From Pectinophora gossypiella (lineage: Eukaryota > Arthropoda > Insecta > Lepidoptera > Gelechiidae): a DNA stretch of 64,000 nucleotides. Each line of letters opens with the position of its first letter. Positions within the stretch are counted from its first letter, which is position 1. The DNA lies in NCBI RefSeq assembly GCF_024362695.1, contig NC_065422.1, positions 10,105,534 to 10,169,533 on the forward strand. Direction: 5' to 3'. This document shows, in pieces, positions 1 through 10,217 of this stretch. Made by a program: the position numbers and the translations under genes. The notes under the pieces were generated by a model, which had not been told where the DNA came from, did not search any database, and saw only the letters and a program-made list of their open reading frames with translations.

Positions 1-63
1 GGTATGAAGAAACTCAAACTACGCCAATACCAAATTTCATCTAAATCGGTTCAGCAGCTTAAG

Positions 64-361
64 TCTTCTTCTTCTTCTATTGTGTGGGTTGTGAGGTGGA
101 GTATCAACCTCATTAACCCTGGTGTCAGGGTTACTATTGAGCCACCAAAGGCCCCTAATATGGCTCATGTAACGACTACATACTTACATCAGTTAGTAGT
201 AACCGGGACCAACGGCTAACGGTTCAAGGTGCCTTCTGAAGCACGGATCACCTTACTTTCGGACAATCTGATGATCAGCCAGTAACGTCCTAACCAAACT
301 AGGGACCACAAAGTAATCTTTGTTATATGTCCCCACCGGGAATCGAACCCGGGACCTCCGG
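64..361 (-). mobile_element. SINE-B1, head-truncated
   Basis: Read on the minus strand it carries the core GGCAC..CCGTTGGTCCCGG, the CTGACACCAGGGTTGATGAGG-type tail and a terminal (GAA)n run. The tRNA-like head keeps the T-arm/box B (GGTTCGATTCCC) but stops before box A. Confidence 0.9.
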
Positions 362-660
362 TACTAGATACTAAAGACCTAGTCTATACAAAAACAAATC
401 CTTCTTATGACGCTCTAGTATGATATTTCATATCTCGCCCTATGTCGCCCTTCATATTATATTTCCTACGTGATAAATCCCCTGAAGAGGAAGGTGCGAA
501 CACCGCAGAGTGGAACAAACAACCTGCAGAGTTATATCTCGCGCGATAAAAGCAATAAATCCACAACACTACCTCAGATACACCGTATAAATAGATACGT
601 GCAGTATGATAACTTATCATTTGCTGTAACGCTTCAGCGAGAAAAAGATAGGTAATCTTA
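362..660. other. no recognisable feature
   Basis: Unique-looking AT-rich DNA. Short overlapping open frames on both strands show no recognisable domain. Confidence 0.5.
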
Positions 661-870
661 GTTGGCGTAACCTCAGCTCAGGGCGTCTTCTGAGAGGATT
701 ACGTTTAAAAGAATAACAAGGGTCGACCCTGGTGGACTGATAAGCACTGAATGGGGGAAATCGTCGACCAGGCCTGCGCGGTAGGTATCGGGATCCTGAT
801 ATATTTGTCGTCGCGAGCTGGTTGATCGCTTCTATGGCTAGAGTAATAAGGTAGTTTTCTATGGCGAGCA
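661..870 (-). mobile_element. Retroposon G, 5' half
   Basis: Matches the G copies at 51060 and 43276 over the blocks CTCAGGGCGTCTTCTGAGAG, ATCGACCCTAGTGG and TCGCGAGCTG. The poly(A) end is missing. Confidence 0.75.
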
Positions 871-1169
871 GGCACGTTACCTACCTACCGCGAAACCTTA
901 ATGGCATAATAAAATATCTTGATATTGATATCTTCAACTGTAGTATACCATCAGTGAAGCGGAATTTGGCAGAAAGATATTAGTTGGTTGGGAGTATCAT
1001 GCGTTGTAATTACGTGATCGCAGGCATTTTTCTGCTTGCAGATTTCTATCCCGGACATTATGGGCGACTAGTTGATTTTTTCGTGAAATGTGTTTGTTAT
1101 GTTTGTATAGGTACCTAGTTTATTTTGCTATCTATTGTTGCTGTATGACCAACATATTCCGAAGTCTAT
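871..1169. other. no recognisable feature
   Basis: No coding signal or repeat match to other parts of the window was seen. Confidence 0.4.
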
Positions 1170-1252
1170 CTGTGGAAACCTATAATTGGCTCTTTTGTGA
1201 TTTATCTATTTGATGTAGCTGTTGGTTTTCCTATAAATAAATAAATAAATAA
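1170..1252 (+). mobile_element. LINE-F 3' tail
   Basis: Shares GGAAACCT, ATTGGCT and AGCTGTTGGT followed by an (AAAT)n end with 63575-63670. The microsatellite end is typical of non-LTR retrotransposon 3' termini; no coding part is present. Confidence 0.55.
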
Positions 1253-1470
1253 GTACTTTAAGGTGCTTTCTAACTAATTTTGTGGTATATGGACATTATG
1301 GATAAAGGAATTACGGACGTGACTTTATGTATGTATGGGTACATTAAGATTAACACAACCTGAAGATGCTCCATGGGCTGGCGAAACAGGTGTAGATAAG
1401 TACTTCTGGTCGCAGTCTTACCTTTTAGATAAGGCTAGAATAAGAAATAATACTACATATAGACCGATAA

Positions 1471-1798
1471 CAGCCTCTGTGGTCTAGTGGTTAGAGCGTT
1501 AGGCTCACGATCTGGAGGTCCGGGTTCGATTCCCGATGGGGACATTGTCGAAATCACTTTGTGAGACTGTCCTTTGTTTGGTAAGGACTTTTCAGGCTTG
1601 AATCACCTGATTGTCCGAAAAAGTAAGATGATTCCGTGCTTCGGAGGGCACGTTAAGCCGTTGGTCCCGGCTATTAGCCGTAAAAAACACCTCCACCAAC
1701 CCGCAGTGGAGCAGCGTGGTGGAGTATGCTCCATACCCCCTCCGGTTGATTGAGGGGAGGCCTGTGCCCAGTAGTGGGACGTATATAGGCAGTTTATG
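1471..1798 (+). mobile_element. SINE-B2, full length with TSD
   Basis: Best B2 copy. It opens with a tRNA-like head (box A TGGTCTAGTGG, box B GGTTCGATTCC), then the shared core GCTTCGGAGGGCACGTTAAG, then a second half ending GGCCTGTGCCCAGTAGTGGG and TATATAGGCAG. It is flanked by a perfect 12-bp TSD, ATAGACCGATAA, at 1459-1470 and 1799-1810. The TSD shows target-primed insertion using LINE machinery. Confidence 0.97.
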
Positions 1799-1864
1799 AT
1801 AGACCGATAACTCCCCGCCCCCCACCAATTCCTATCGGGCAGCGACCAAACCCCCTCTGCAGGG

Positions 1865-2307
1865 CTGACATGCGCAAACAAAACAAAACATATTTTGACA
1901 GAACGGCATGACTTATTTGAGTTCATTATATTAGAACCAATCGACAAAACGGGCTCCGTGGTCCAGTGGTTGAGCGTTGTGCTCACGATCCGGAGATCCC
2001 GGGTTCGAATCCCGGTGGGGACAAATCACAAAAATCAAAAAAACAAAAAAGATCCGTGCTTCGGAAGGCACGTTAAGCCGTTGGTCCCGGTTATTACTTA
2101 CTGATGTAAGTACGTAGTCGTTACATGAGTCATGTCAGGGCCCTATGGCGGCTCAGTAATAACCCTGATACCAGGGTTGATGAGGTTGGTAATTCATCTC
2201 ACAATCCACACGATAGAAGAAGAAGATCGACAAAATGACATAATTATTATAATTATCAGAATCGATAAAATGACCGTGACAACATTTTATCACGTTGCGC
2301 ATATTAG
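1865..2307. mobile_element. MITE S, interrupted by a SINE-B1
   Basis: The two halves (1865-1949 and 2236-2307) together match the uninterrupted copy at 37801-37957 in reverse orientation. Ends are imperfect inverted repeats of the form CTAAYATGCG. The combined length without the SINE is about 157 bp, equal to the other copy. Confidence 0.85.
1950..2225 (+). mobile_element. SINE-B1 nested in MITE S
   Basis: Complete head (box A TGGTCCAGTGG, box B GGTTCGAATCC), core and (GAA)n tail. Most of the spacer between head and core is replaced by an A-rich run. The flanking TSD ATCGACAAAA (1940-1949 and 2226-2235) occurs once at the empty site, 37865-37874 on the minus strand. Confidence 0.95.
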
Positions 2308-2316
2308 CCTTAAGGT

Positions 2317-2462
2317 CTTAGGGTGGTATTAATAAACTAATCTTAGCTTTGAGACTGCCCTTAATATTATGTCAATGTGACAGTTATCATATAAAAACAG
2401 ACACTTGAGCATGATCTTGAGGGCAGACTCAGCTGAGATTCGTTTATTAATTCCACCCTTAG
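2317..2462. mobile_element. MITE AA (45-bp inverted repeats)
   Basis: The left end CTTAGGGTGGTATTAATAAA is mirrored at the right end (TTTATTAATTCCACCCTTAG) over about 45 bp with few mismatches. There is no coding capacity and no other full copy in the window. Confidence 0.8.
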
Positions 2463-2826
2463 TTTAGTCTAAGGAATAAGGGAGAGCGAGCGCGGACTGT
2501 CTATCTCGCTTTTACGCGTTAAAGCGGTAAGTACGTGGTAAAATTGATATTTTTGCATGCAGTGTCCGGAGTGCGTCATAGGCTAACGAAGTTAGTAAAC
2601 TGCTCGTATATATTATTATTTATGAGTTATAGTATCTGAGCCAATATAAAAGTTTTATATTTACGGCAACTATTAATGCCTTTCTTTATGTCGACTGCTT
2701 TGTGCGGAAAACAACAGTAACTTTTAATTTCATTGCATTTATTGTTATATTTTTCTTCATAAAATATTTGATTTCTAATTTTAAAAATAAATAAATGCAA
2801 AATAAATCATTCTAATCAACTTTTAC
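2463..2826. other. no recognisable feature
   Basis: AT-rich, without a coding or repeat signature that I can support. Confidence 0.4.
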
Positions 2827-2943
2827 GGCTAATACCAGCGGCTTAACATGCCGAAACACGAAAACATTTTACTTTTTCGGATAATCAGTTTTTTTTAATC
2901 TACAATGTCCTTACCAAACAAAGGATAGTTTCATAATGTGATT
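2827..2943 (-). mobile_element. SINE-B2 internal fragment
   Basis: Decayed minus-strand piece covering CCTTTGTTTGGTAAGGACAT through the core. Head and tail are gone. Confidence 0.65.
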
Positions 2944-3240
2944 ACTAATGCTTAGTCCACACTTGCCGGGGTATGTTGTGGAGTAATTTCGAGAAAATGA
3001 GTCATGTTTGAAGAAAAATTTATAAACCTAGAATTGGGTTCATTGGGGGAATTGAATTGTACTTACTACGTTCAAGATAAATTATGAAATTCTGATTACT
3101 AAATAAAGACAGATCTAAAAGTAACGAAAAACTTTTTCTTTTTTCTATTTAACTTATTTATGAATTTTAATCGAGAAAATCGTAATAATAAGTTTCTATG
3201 ACGTCACAATGTGCTTGATCATACAAATTCTATTCTATAG

Positions 3241-3399
3241 GCACGTTAAGCCGTTGGTCCCGGTTACTATTTACTGATGTAAGTATGTAGTCGTTACATC
3301 AGCCATGTTAGGGGCCTTTGGCGGGTCAATAGTAACCCTGACACCAGGGTTGATGAGGTTGGTACTGCATCTCACAATCTACACGATAAGAAGAAAAGA
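3241..3399 (+). mobile_element. SINE-B1, 5'-truncated
   Basis: Begins inside the core at GCACGTTAAGCCG and runs to the tail ACACGATAAGAAG. The orthologous SINE in segmental copy 2 is full length, so the truncation is specific to this copy. Confidence 0.9.
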
Positions 3400-3464
3400 A
3401 CTAGTAATTGTACTTAATCAGACATTTTGTTTAATACAATAATTTATGTATCTTATAACATAAC

Positions 3465-3664
3465 ACCACAAAAAAAGTTTTCATCTCGAGCTCCTCCGTG
3501 CTTCGGAAGGCACGTTAAGCCGTTGGTCCCGGCTGCATTAGCAGTCGTTAATAACCATCAATCCGCAATGGGCCCGCGTGATGGTTTATGGCCCGATCTC
3601 CCTATCCATCCATTGGGGAGGCCCGTGCCCCAGCAGTGGGGACGTTAATGGGCTGATGATGATG
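3465..3664 (+). mobile_element. SINE-A, 5'-truncated, with TSD
   Basis: Starts in the A-rich linker (CCACAAAAAAAGTTTTC) after the 5S-like part and ends in (GAT)n. A perfect 10-bp TSD, ATAACATAAC, lies at 3455-3464 and 3665-3674. The empty site is seen in segmental copy 2 near 33255. Confidence 0.96.
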
Positions 3665-3834
3665 ATAACATAACATAAGCTCATGACTATATCCTGATGT
3701 TGTATTCAAAGGCACATCCATCACGAGTCTGTGGTGAGCCGTATCGCTGTCTATAATTTATGTTATCTATAACCTGATCTTCTAATAATTCTTGAATGAT
3801 ACTTGGCTGTCAAATACCTAATACGTTTTTTCCG

Positions 3835-3882
3835 TTGATGAGTTTGATATTGCACCTCACAACCCACACGATAAGAAGAAGA
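3835..3882 (+). mobile_element. SINE-B1 tail fragment
   Basis: Only the last ~48 bp (TTGATGAG..CACCTCACAACCCACACG plus GAA repeats). Confidence 0.7.
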
Positions 3883-4392
3883 TACAAATTCCATAGTAAT
3901 TTCGTGTTTTGACGTTTAGTAAAAAGTAACTGATTTGACTAGTTGGAAACTAGCCTATTCTCGCCCTAACAGTCTTTCCTTATCTTTTATCTTTTAGAAA
4001 GCAGATAGGTAGTAGAGTGACATTGTCTTGCTTGTCTCAAACAGGCATGAATTAACCACAAAATCTCCGCAAAATGAGCCCTGACGCGTTTAATTACGTT
4101 AAAAACCTTCTCTTTCGGGTAATATTCATTCCAGTAACAACTTACAATAACAAAAGTTTGCAAAGGAATCTCTATCTCCAAAGGCAAACGTGTGGTTTTG
4201 CAATGGAAATGTAAAAGACACTTGTGACGCTTGGGAATTAAGACGAGTTAGAGGTCTTTAATATCACAAATTATGTTAATGACTTCTGCAAAGTTGTTTT
4301 TAGCCAACTACGTGGTAAATGACTATCGTTTCGCATGAAGAATGCCAATAAAGATTTTACACGAATTCCTTAATTCTTATACCAAATGAACA

Positions 4393-4558
4393 AGGGACTT
4401 TTCAGGCTACGTTCACCAAAAAATAAAGATGGCGTTGTACAGATTTAACGTCACAATTACCTATTTTCTCATCGTTTTTGTGCATAATTATGCAAAAATA
4501 TAATGTAATTGCAGAAACAGATATAAAAATAATTGTTGCTTGATATTTGAATCACATT
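4393..4558. repeat. Repeat N, rearranged
   Basis: The left end GGACTTTTCAGGCTACGTTC matches 25753 and 62482. The right end (ATTGTTGCTTGATATTTGAA) is the inverted form of the right end of those copies, so an internal inversion or two fragments are joined here. Confidence 0.6.
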
Positions 4559-4562
4559 ATAT

Positions 4563-4819
4563 TAATAGAGGAGCTCGGTGGCCCAGCGGTAAACGCGCTC
4601 GGTCTGCGATTGTTGAAGTTAAGCAACTTTCGCAAAGGCCGCTCATAGGATGGGTGACCACAAAAAAAGTTTTCATCCCGAGCTCCTCCGTGCTTCGGAA
4701 GGCACGTTAAGCCGTTGGTCCCGGCTGCATTAGCAGTCGTTAATAACCATCTCCCTATCCATCCATAGGGAAGGCCCGTGCCCCAGCAGTGGGGACGTTA
4801 ATGGGCTGATGATGATGAT
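4563..4819 (+). mobile_element. SINE-A with internal deletion
   Basis: Full tRNA/5S-like head and tail, but about 50 bp is missing between TTAATAACCAT and CTCCCTATCC. Short TSD ATTATAT at 4556-4562 and 4820-4826. Confidence 0.92.
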
Positions 4820-5040
4820 ATTATATAGAATTACGATGCTAACAATATTGCTTCTCTTTATTTCGATCAGAATAAGAATGGGTGGAAGATGTTTCTGCCT
4901 GAGTGTAATAAAAACGATCATCATTTATACCCAAAAACAAAGATAAAAGAGAGTCTGTTATCCATGAAATTAGAAGGAAGTAACTCTACAGCGCCATCTA
5001 GATAAGTAGATAATATTACTTATGCTTTTTTTTATCTCGA

Positions 5041-5130
5041 GCCGTAGCAGTTGGAAGAACGCTAGATTCTCACCTGAGAAGTCGCAGGTTTGAATTCCGC
5101 ACGGGCAATCCTAAACCAATGACAATGAAA
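5041..5130 (+). mobile_element. SINE-I head fragment
   Basis: Degenerate tRNA-like sequence (GCAGTTGGAAGAACGC, then GAAGTCGCAGGTTTGAATTC) followed by CCTAAACCAATGA, as in complete I copies at 43753 and 59105. Confidence 0.6.
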
Positions 5131-5546
5131 ATAAATATGGATCTATTACTTTATTTTTGGAAGAAAATGGGATCAACATAAGGTAACATGTCACTGTTGA
5201 TCGTCATAATCGTTTGCAAACAAAACAGTAGATTATGTAGTTTTGTATACTATCTTTCTGTACTATCGTCAAATTAGTCAACTAGTGAACTGTGAAATTT
5301 TGTTATTTCATTGTGAAATACATATTATTAGTATCAGAGGCCAATGGTATTTAGCAGTGGACTGTCGGGTAAGAGCCCTCAGCGCTTCCTTTATCTTTTT
5401 CTTCCTATCTATATTTATTACTATTATAATACTAACATTGAGTATTTAATATTGATGTATACATTTTTTGTGATAATTAGGTATGTTTATTTATGTACAC
5501 CTTAATCATAGTATTATATTTATTCTCTAACGATTGGAAAGAAAAA

Positions 5547-5708
5547 CATACATACGTACTTAAATAAACTCACGTCTACTTCCCACCGGGGTAAGCAGAG
5601 ACTATGGAATTCCATTTGCTTCGATCCTGACACACTTCTCTTGCTTCCTCCACATGCATCAATCGCTTCATACACGCACGCCGGTTCAGAGTAGATCGCA
5701 CTAAACCG
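5547..5708 (-). mobile_element. LINE-H 3' end
   Basis: Minus-strand end of the H non-LTR family. It contains the codons for the conserved end (RRACMKRLM..VEEAREVC..DRSKW-type), then ACCCCGGTGGGAAGTAGACG and a GTATGTATG tail. Fuller coding is at 14841-15135. Confidence 0.8.
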
Positions 5709-5710
5709 AT

Positions 5711-5905
5711 AGGAAAGAAGAAAAGTTAGAAAAACTTGTTTTCAATAAAAACTGCCTTTTTCCAACTGACGGTTTATCTTTTTCGAACCTCATCCTTCCG
5801 ACGGGACACTTCACGTCGCTCCATATAGCAATTTTACACGAATTTTAGCTGGACACTATTGAGAACTGTCATAATGTAGGAACACTCAACAGTGCTACCG
5901 CATAT
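5711..5905. repeat. Repeat O fragment
   Basis: GGAAAGAAGAAAA..AACTGCCTTTTTCCAA and downstream blocks match 58900-59040. The end (ACACTCAACAGTGCTACC) matches 58755-58775 in the opposite orientation. Confidence 0.6.
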
Positions 5906-6253
5906 CTTTGAGCTTTTAGTTTTTATTCTCATTTTCATGAAAATTTGCCAGGTTAAAGACAAAGACCTTAGTCGAACCGTTCCTTCCACCGAGTATAAAT
6001 TCTCGCAGACATTTTATTACCTTTACTCGCTAGAAAATTCAATGTGCAAAGAGTTTTTATTACCTCGAGACGCCTCGTTCGATGCTTGGTCCACTATCAC
6101 GTTCTTCCATCAATGGCTGATTTCCTGACCACTGACCACTGCAGTAATGTAGGTAGTTTAGTTATTTAATGCGACAGCCACGCTATAAAGTTCACAAATA
6201 CAATTTAATTTTCTTGTAGGTTTGTAAGTAACCCTTTTGGGGTTTATTGATGT

Positions 6254-6490
6254 AACTTTCGCAAAGGCCGGTCATAGGATGGGTGACCACAAAAAAAGTT
6301 TTCATCCCGAGCTCCTCCGTGCTTCGGAAGGCACGTTAAGCCGTTGGTCCCGGCTGCATTAGCAGTCGTTAATAACCACCAATCCGCACTGGGCCTGCAT
6401 GGTGGTTTAAGGCCCGATCACCCTATCCATCCGTAGGGAAGGCCCGTGCCCCAACAGTGGGGACGTTAATGGGCTGGTGATGATGATGAT
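6254..6490 (+). mobile_element. SINE-A, 5'-truncated
   Basis: Begins at AACTTTCGCAAAGGCCGGTC in the 5S-like region and continues to (GAT)n. Imperfect direct repeats GTTTATTG and ATTTATTG flank it. Confidence 0.9.
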
Positions 6491-6854
6491 GTGATTTATT
6501 GTTTTTAGTTTATAAGTTTGTATAAGTTTAATAAAAAAAATAAATTATCTTTATTCATTCAAGTCATGGTTTTCCAAACTGTGAGTTGCGATCCACTGGT
6601 AGTGGGCCATGCCTTGATACACCAAGCGACCCAGCCAACACCCTGCAACAAACTTTGTTTGTTATTTGTAAAGTCATTCATAGAAGTGGGTCTCGAGTAT
6701 TAAGGCTGCAGTCTCCGCAAAATTGAGAGAGATTTTAAAGTACATTTAACTGGTTTACATAAAATAAATCCAGTGTTGAAAACGGCTCTCTTCCGCCCAA
6801 GACAGTGTCATATAGTACTTATATTCTAAACTTATCGCAAGTGTTAAGTTTACT

Positions 6855-7010
6855 TTTTTTCTTTTTTTTTTTTTTTTTGAGGTGACTTATTGTAGATTTG
6901 CCGCAGGTGGCATTAACTACATGGCCGGACAAATGGGGAAGCGCTGAAGGCTCTCACCCGGTACAACGTTTAAGACAACAGGCCTGAGGGTGCCCAGTTG
7001 GGCGCGAACC
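6855..7010 (-). mobile_element. Retroposon G, 3' part with poly(T)
   Basis: On the plus strand a T-run is followed by GTGACTTATTGTAGATTTGC, GGACAAATGGGG and AACAGGCCTGAGGG. This is the reverse complement of the poly(A)-ended G copy at 43276-43698. Confidence 0.85.
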
Positions 7011-7377
7011 AGTTCTTTCTTTACCGAATGTTTGGAATAGTAAAGTAGAGCAACTTCAGGTATAGTGACGACGTCTGCAGGGGTGCTCCCCGAGAGGGGT
7101 GAAAATATTCAAATTCTGAATTCTACAACCGGAGACTGGGCCCTTCAGCTTGTATTAGACGGTTCGTACGGTACGTAGCCTAGACAATTTTGGGAACAAC
7201 TACATTACAGACGCTGTGAGCCACACTCGCTAGTAGACCTGCAGTAGACCTGCAGCACCTGGCGTTCACAACCTGCAGAGGCGCGTGCCTTGCTATGCCC
7301 TCCACCCCATGCCGCTGCTGCAGATGCTGTGAATCAAGAGTGTGACGCGGAGCGGAAAGCTTGGCGGGACACGCATC
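7011..7377. other. unassigned GC-moderate stretch
   Basis: Contains a short duplicated unit (GTAGACCTGCA twice near 7233-7252) and GCAGAGGCGCGTGCCTTGCT. It could be LINE debris, but I found no translation I trust. Confidence 0.3.
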
Positions 7378-7905
7378 TAAATTTTATCCAACAGTGATTG
7401 TCTGGACCTAGTTCTAGCCGGAATTATATCGGATCATCGCCACCATCACCATCAGCCCATTAACGTCCCCACTGCTGGGGCACGGGCCTTCCCTATGGAT
7501 GGATAGGGAGATCGGGCCTTAAACCACCACGCGGGCCCAGTGCGGATTGGTGGTTATTAACGACTACTAATGCAGCCGGGACCAACGGCTTAACGTGCCT
7601 TCCCAAGCTCGGAGGAGCTCGAGATGAAAACTTTTTTTTTTGTGGGCACCCATCTATGACCGGCCTTTGCGAAAGTTGCTTAACTTCAACAATCGCAGAC
7701 CGAGCGCGTTTACCGCTGCGCCACTGAGCTCCTCCTATATATCGGATAGACCTAGTTTTATCCAACAGGAAATGGCTGGACCTAGTTGTAGCCGGCATGA
7801 TGAAGGCTAGACCTATTTTTACCCGTAAACAATCGGCTCGTACTAGGTTTAACCAAGAGTAAGTGGCTACACCTAGTTCTAACCGGCTAAAACTAGTTGT
7901 AGCCG
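7378..7905. repeat. Degenerate CCTAGTT/AGCCGG satellite
   Basis: Loosely periodic copies of a ~30-36 bp motif containing GGACCTAGTTSTARCCGG in variable forms lie at 7378-7434 and again at 7738-7905. A SINE-A splits the array. Confidence 0.65.
7435..7737 (-). mobile_element. SINE-A, full length, in satellite
   Basis: Complete minus-strand copy with box A (TGGCGCAGCGGTAAACGCG), 5S-like segment, core and (GAT)n-derived tail. TSD TATATCGGAT at 7425-7434 and 7738-7747. The box A region here reads AGTGGCGCAGCGG. Confidence 0.96.
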
Positions 7906-7989
7906 CACTTCGGGTATAAGCCGTAACATTATATATTATATAAGGTAATGATTACCTGAACAATAAATTAATACATAAAAAACGTTACT

Positions 7990-8058
7990 ACGTACATACA
8001 TACATATTTTATACTCACGACTATTTCCCACCGGGATAAGCAGAGACTATAGAATTCG
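7990..8058 (-). mobile_element. LINE-H 3' terminal fragment
   Basis: Only the extreme 3' end (CTTATCCCGGTGGGAAATAG and the GTATGTATG tail, minus strand). Confidence 0.65.
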
Positions 8059-8461
8059 GTCCGGGCCCGTCACTACTATGTCTTATCAACTATTATACAC
8101 ACAGAAACCATGTTTAGTAAACCGGCTAACTAATATAATATATTATTCCTGGCAACTATCTTAGTGTAGCTCCCTACCCGGGCAATAATTACCCTTAAAT
8201 CGCATAAACCCGGGTACCCGGCGAAAATTACCAACAGTCTGATCCCGAATAATTCTGTAACGTCTGTGGATATTTAATCCATCAAATTCTGTGATACTGA
8301 CATGGGTAATATGGGTATCTAATTGGAAGAGGTGGGATTAGTGCAGGTCCTTGACGTATATACTATCTATTACCAAATAGGGAAAATATATACTTATTAT
8401 TAAAATTACAGTCTTTTAATTATAATACTTAATATATGTAAAAAAACATATATAGGATTAT

Positions 8462-8695
8462 TTGCAAAAAATTCCGATCGGCACATTGTTAATACCCGGA
8501 ATAAAAATAAACTTGCTTTACAAGTCTTTTAATAAATCTTTTAAGGGGCAATGTATACGTTTTTACAATAAGATTCCCATTGACATTCAGAATTTGCCTT
8601 TCAACTGTTTTAAGACAGTAGTTAAACAAAAACTTTACAAAAAAGGTTATTATAAAGTTAGTGATTATTTAGAAGATATGAATGCATGGGATTAA
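8462..8695 (+). pseudogene. LINE-D reverse transcriptase C-terminus
   Basis: Open frame of 77 codons whose second half (RFYNKIPIDIQNLPFNCFK, then YKKGYYKVSDYLEDMNAWD) is the C-terminal end of a non-LTR retrotransposon ORF2, probably jockey-like. The YNKLP..I..L....FK..L....YYSV.EYL pattern is typical of that group. Endonuclease and polymerase domains are absent, so it cannot be functional. The same ending is encoded at 23254-23350 (minus) and, with changes, at 50628 and 53985. Confidence 0.85.
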
Positions 8696-8946
8696 CTGTT
8701 TGAGAACTGATATTAGGCAGCTAAATTACTCAATGGTATACCAATATTTTATGTTTATTTTTATTTTTTTAAAAAAACGTCTAGGGCCCTGTGCCGAGGT
8801 TTTTCTTGCAGCTTCTTTTCCCCGGCTATACAGGTTGTGAGAAGTTGCAGTAGTTTTAGGCGGATGAGACGTTCGTTATGTAAAAAATGACGATTCAAAG
8901 TGTATCTATGTTACCAACTGAATAAAGATATTTTTGAATTTGAATA
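8696..8946 (+). mobile_element. LINE-D 3' UTR and tail
   Basis: Continues from the coding remnant through CGTCTAGGGCCCTGTGCCGA and GGCGGATGAGACGTTCGTTA to GAATAAAGATATTTTTGAAT and TTTGAAT repeats. Parallel copies are at 30128, 50628 and 53985 (plus) and at 16849 and 23004 (minus). Confidence 0.9.
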
Positions 8947-9100
8947 ACATCTATTTTTTTTCCTTTGACTGTACATTTTTTGATTTGAGCAATCATTTAT
9001 GAGTGGTCCCAGTTGCCGGAAGAAAAATATTTATTTTTTACGGATCCGGCGACTGGAATCACGGTCCTAGTTAATTGCAGTCCCAGTCGCCGGAAACCTC

Positions 9101-9165
9101 CAACGTGGTAGGTGGTGAGCCGTAGCGCCGTTTATAATGGTCGAACCAATTGTGTTAGTGAAAAC
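9101..9165 (+). repeat. Repeat L
   Basis: AACGTGGTAGGTGGTGAGCC plus GCGCCGTTTATAATGG is shared with 63798-63845 and with the segmental repeat at 3730 and 33190. Just upstream, GTCCCAGTTGCCGGA and its inverted and direct variants recur within 9005-9092. Confidence 0.6.
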
Positions 9166-10217
9166 TACACTTAAGATACATTAATAACTCAATGTTGCAA
9201 ATCCGGTACCGGGGTTTGAACCGGCGGCACTGCAGTAACTTGGGTTGCAAATCACGCTTGCGTTGAGAAAGATTTTTCCTCATCATCACAAAAGTAGTTA
9301 AGCTACGTAATAAAACTCGGGCCATCGAAGAACTTTTTAGTGAGAAAGTTGTATCATTTGACGTTCATACCACTTGGACTGGGCTTAAGACACTTTGTAG
9401 GCTTCTCTACTTCGTAGTAAAGTATATAAACATACATATATAAACAGCCTATATACCTCCTCATTATCTTACTTCAACATCTTACTGTTTACCGCTGCGC
9501 CACCAAGCTCCTCTCAGAGGGCTATCACACCTATTAGCAATTGCAGCCAGGATTCCACTTTTGCCATTCCAATTTTACCATTTCGTTTCAGTAACTGAAA
9601 CTTTCCCAACACGTAGTTGATACAGAGTGCTACAACCACAAACAAGGCTATCTACCCGTTGAAATCCGGGGAATAAAATAAATAAAAATCTCAAAATCCT
9701 CAGTTGCGACTTCACTGGAGCGTATTACAGCCAACTGCAGCCCTGCAGAGACGTGACAGTATCAAATGGTGATGTTAATGCGTTAAATAGGTACTTATCG
9801 ATAAATAGCAACAAAAATATATTTATTCTTCCACAAACAGTCCTAACTACTACCAAATAGACCTATCTACATGATTTTTATACTTCGGGACCGTGTGCAA
9901 AGGACAGGAACCCAAATAAAAATATAAGTTTAAAAACTAAAACCCGACTACGGAAAAATCACGCTCTAAAAAGTATTTAACAAGAAAATAGGTATATTTC
10001 TCTGAAATTCTTCCGAGTAGCGATTAATTCCGAAAAGTGGTAACCAAACTCTGAAAATAAATTGGCATTAAAAGTTAATTTGGAATACATACATATATAC
10101 ATAGCGGTCAAACACCCCTCTTTGTTTCGCCGCAGTCGAGAAACTACGTAGACCCTGTATCTTGGGATTCCGGACTCCGACAACGGACTGCCTTTTCGTA
10201 AATGTGTTATCAAACGG
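9166..10217. other. mostly unassigned; SINE-A head scrap
   Basis: The only recognisable piece is 9488-9516, a minus-strand fragment of the SINE-A box A region (GTTTACCGCTGCGCCACC). The rest is AT-rich without a supported gene. The 78-codon frame at 9977-10213 (minus) resembles nothing I know. Confidence 0.4.

Larger units (their letters stand above)
3241..3834 (+). repeat. Segmental repeat, copy 1
   Basis: Homologous, in inverted orientation, to 32663-33637. Shared parts are a SINE-B1 3' half, a linker containing TTAATCAGACATTTTG, the block GTGGTGAGCCGTATCGCTGT and the stretch ending TACCTAATACG. This copy has a SINE-A insertion and lacks the LINE present in copy 2. Confidence 0.88.

Noticed and set aside
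1603..1986. 127-codon minus-strand ORF
   Set aside because: Antisense through a SINE-B2 and a B1 head; no domain.
1950..2035. tRNA gene (also at 26092, 29725, 43753, 48930)
   Set aside because: Boxes A and B and a tRNA-like layout are present, but acceptor stems do not close and each is continuous with a SINE body.
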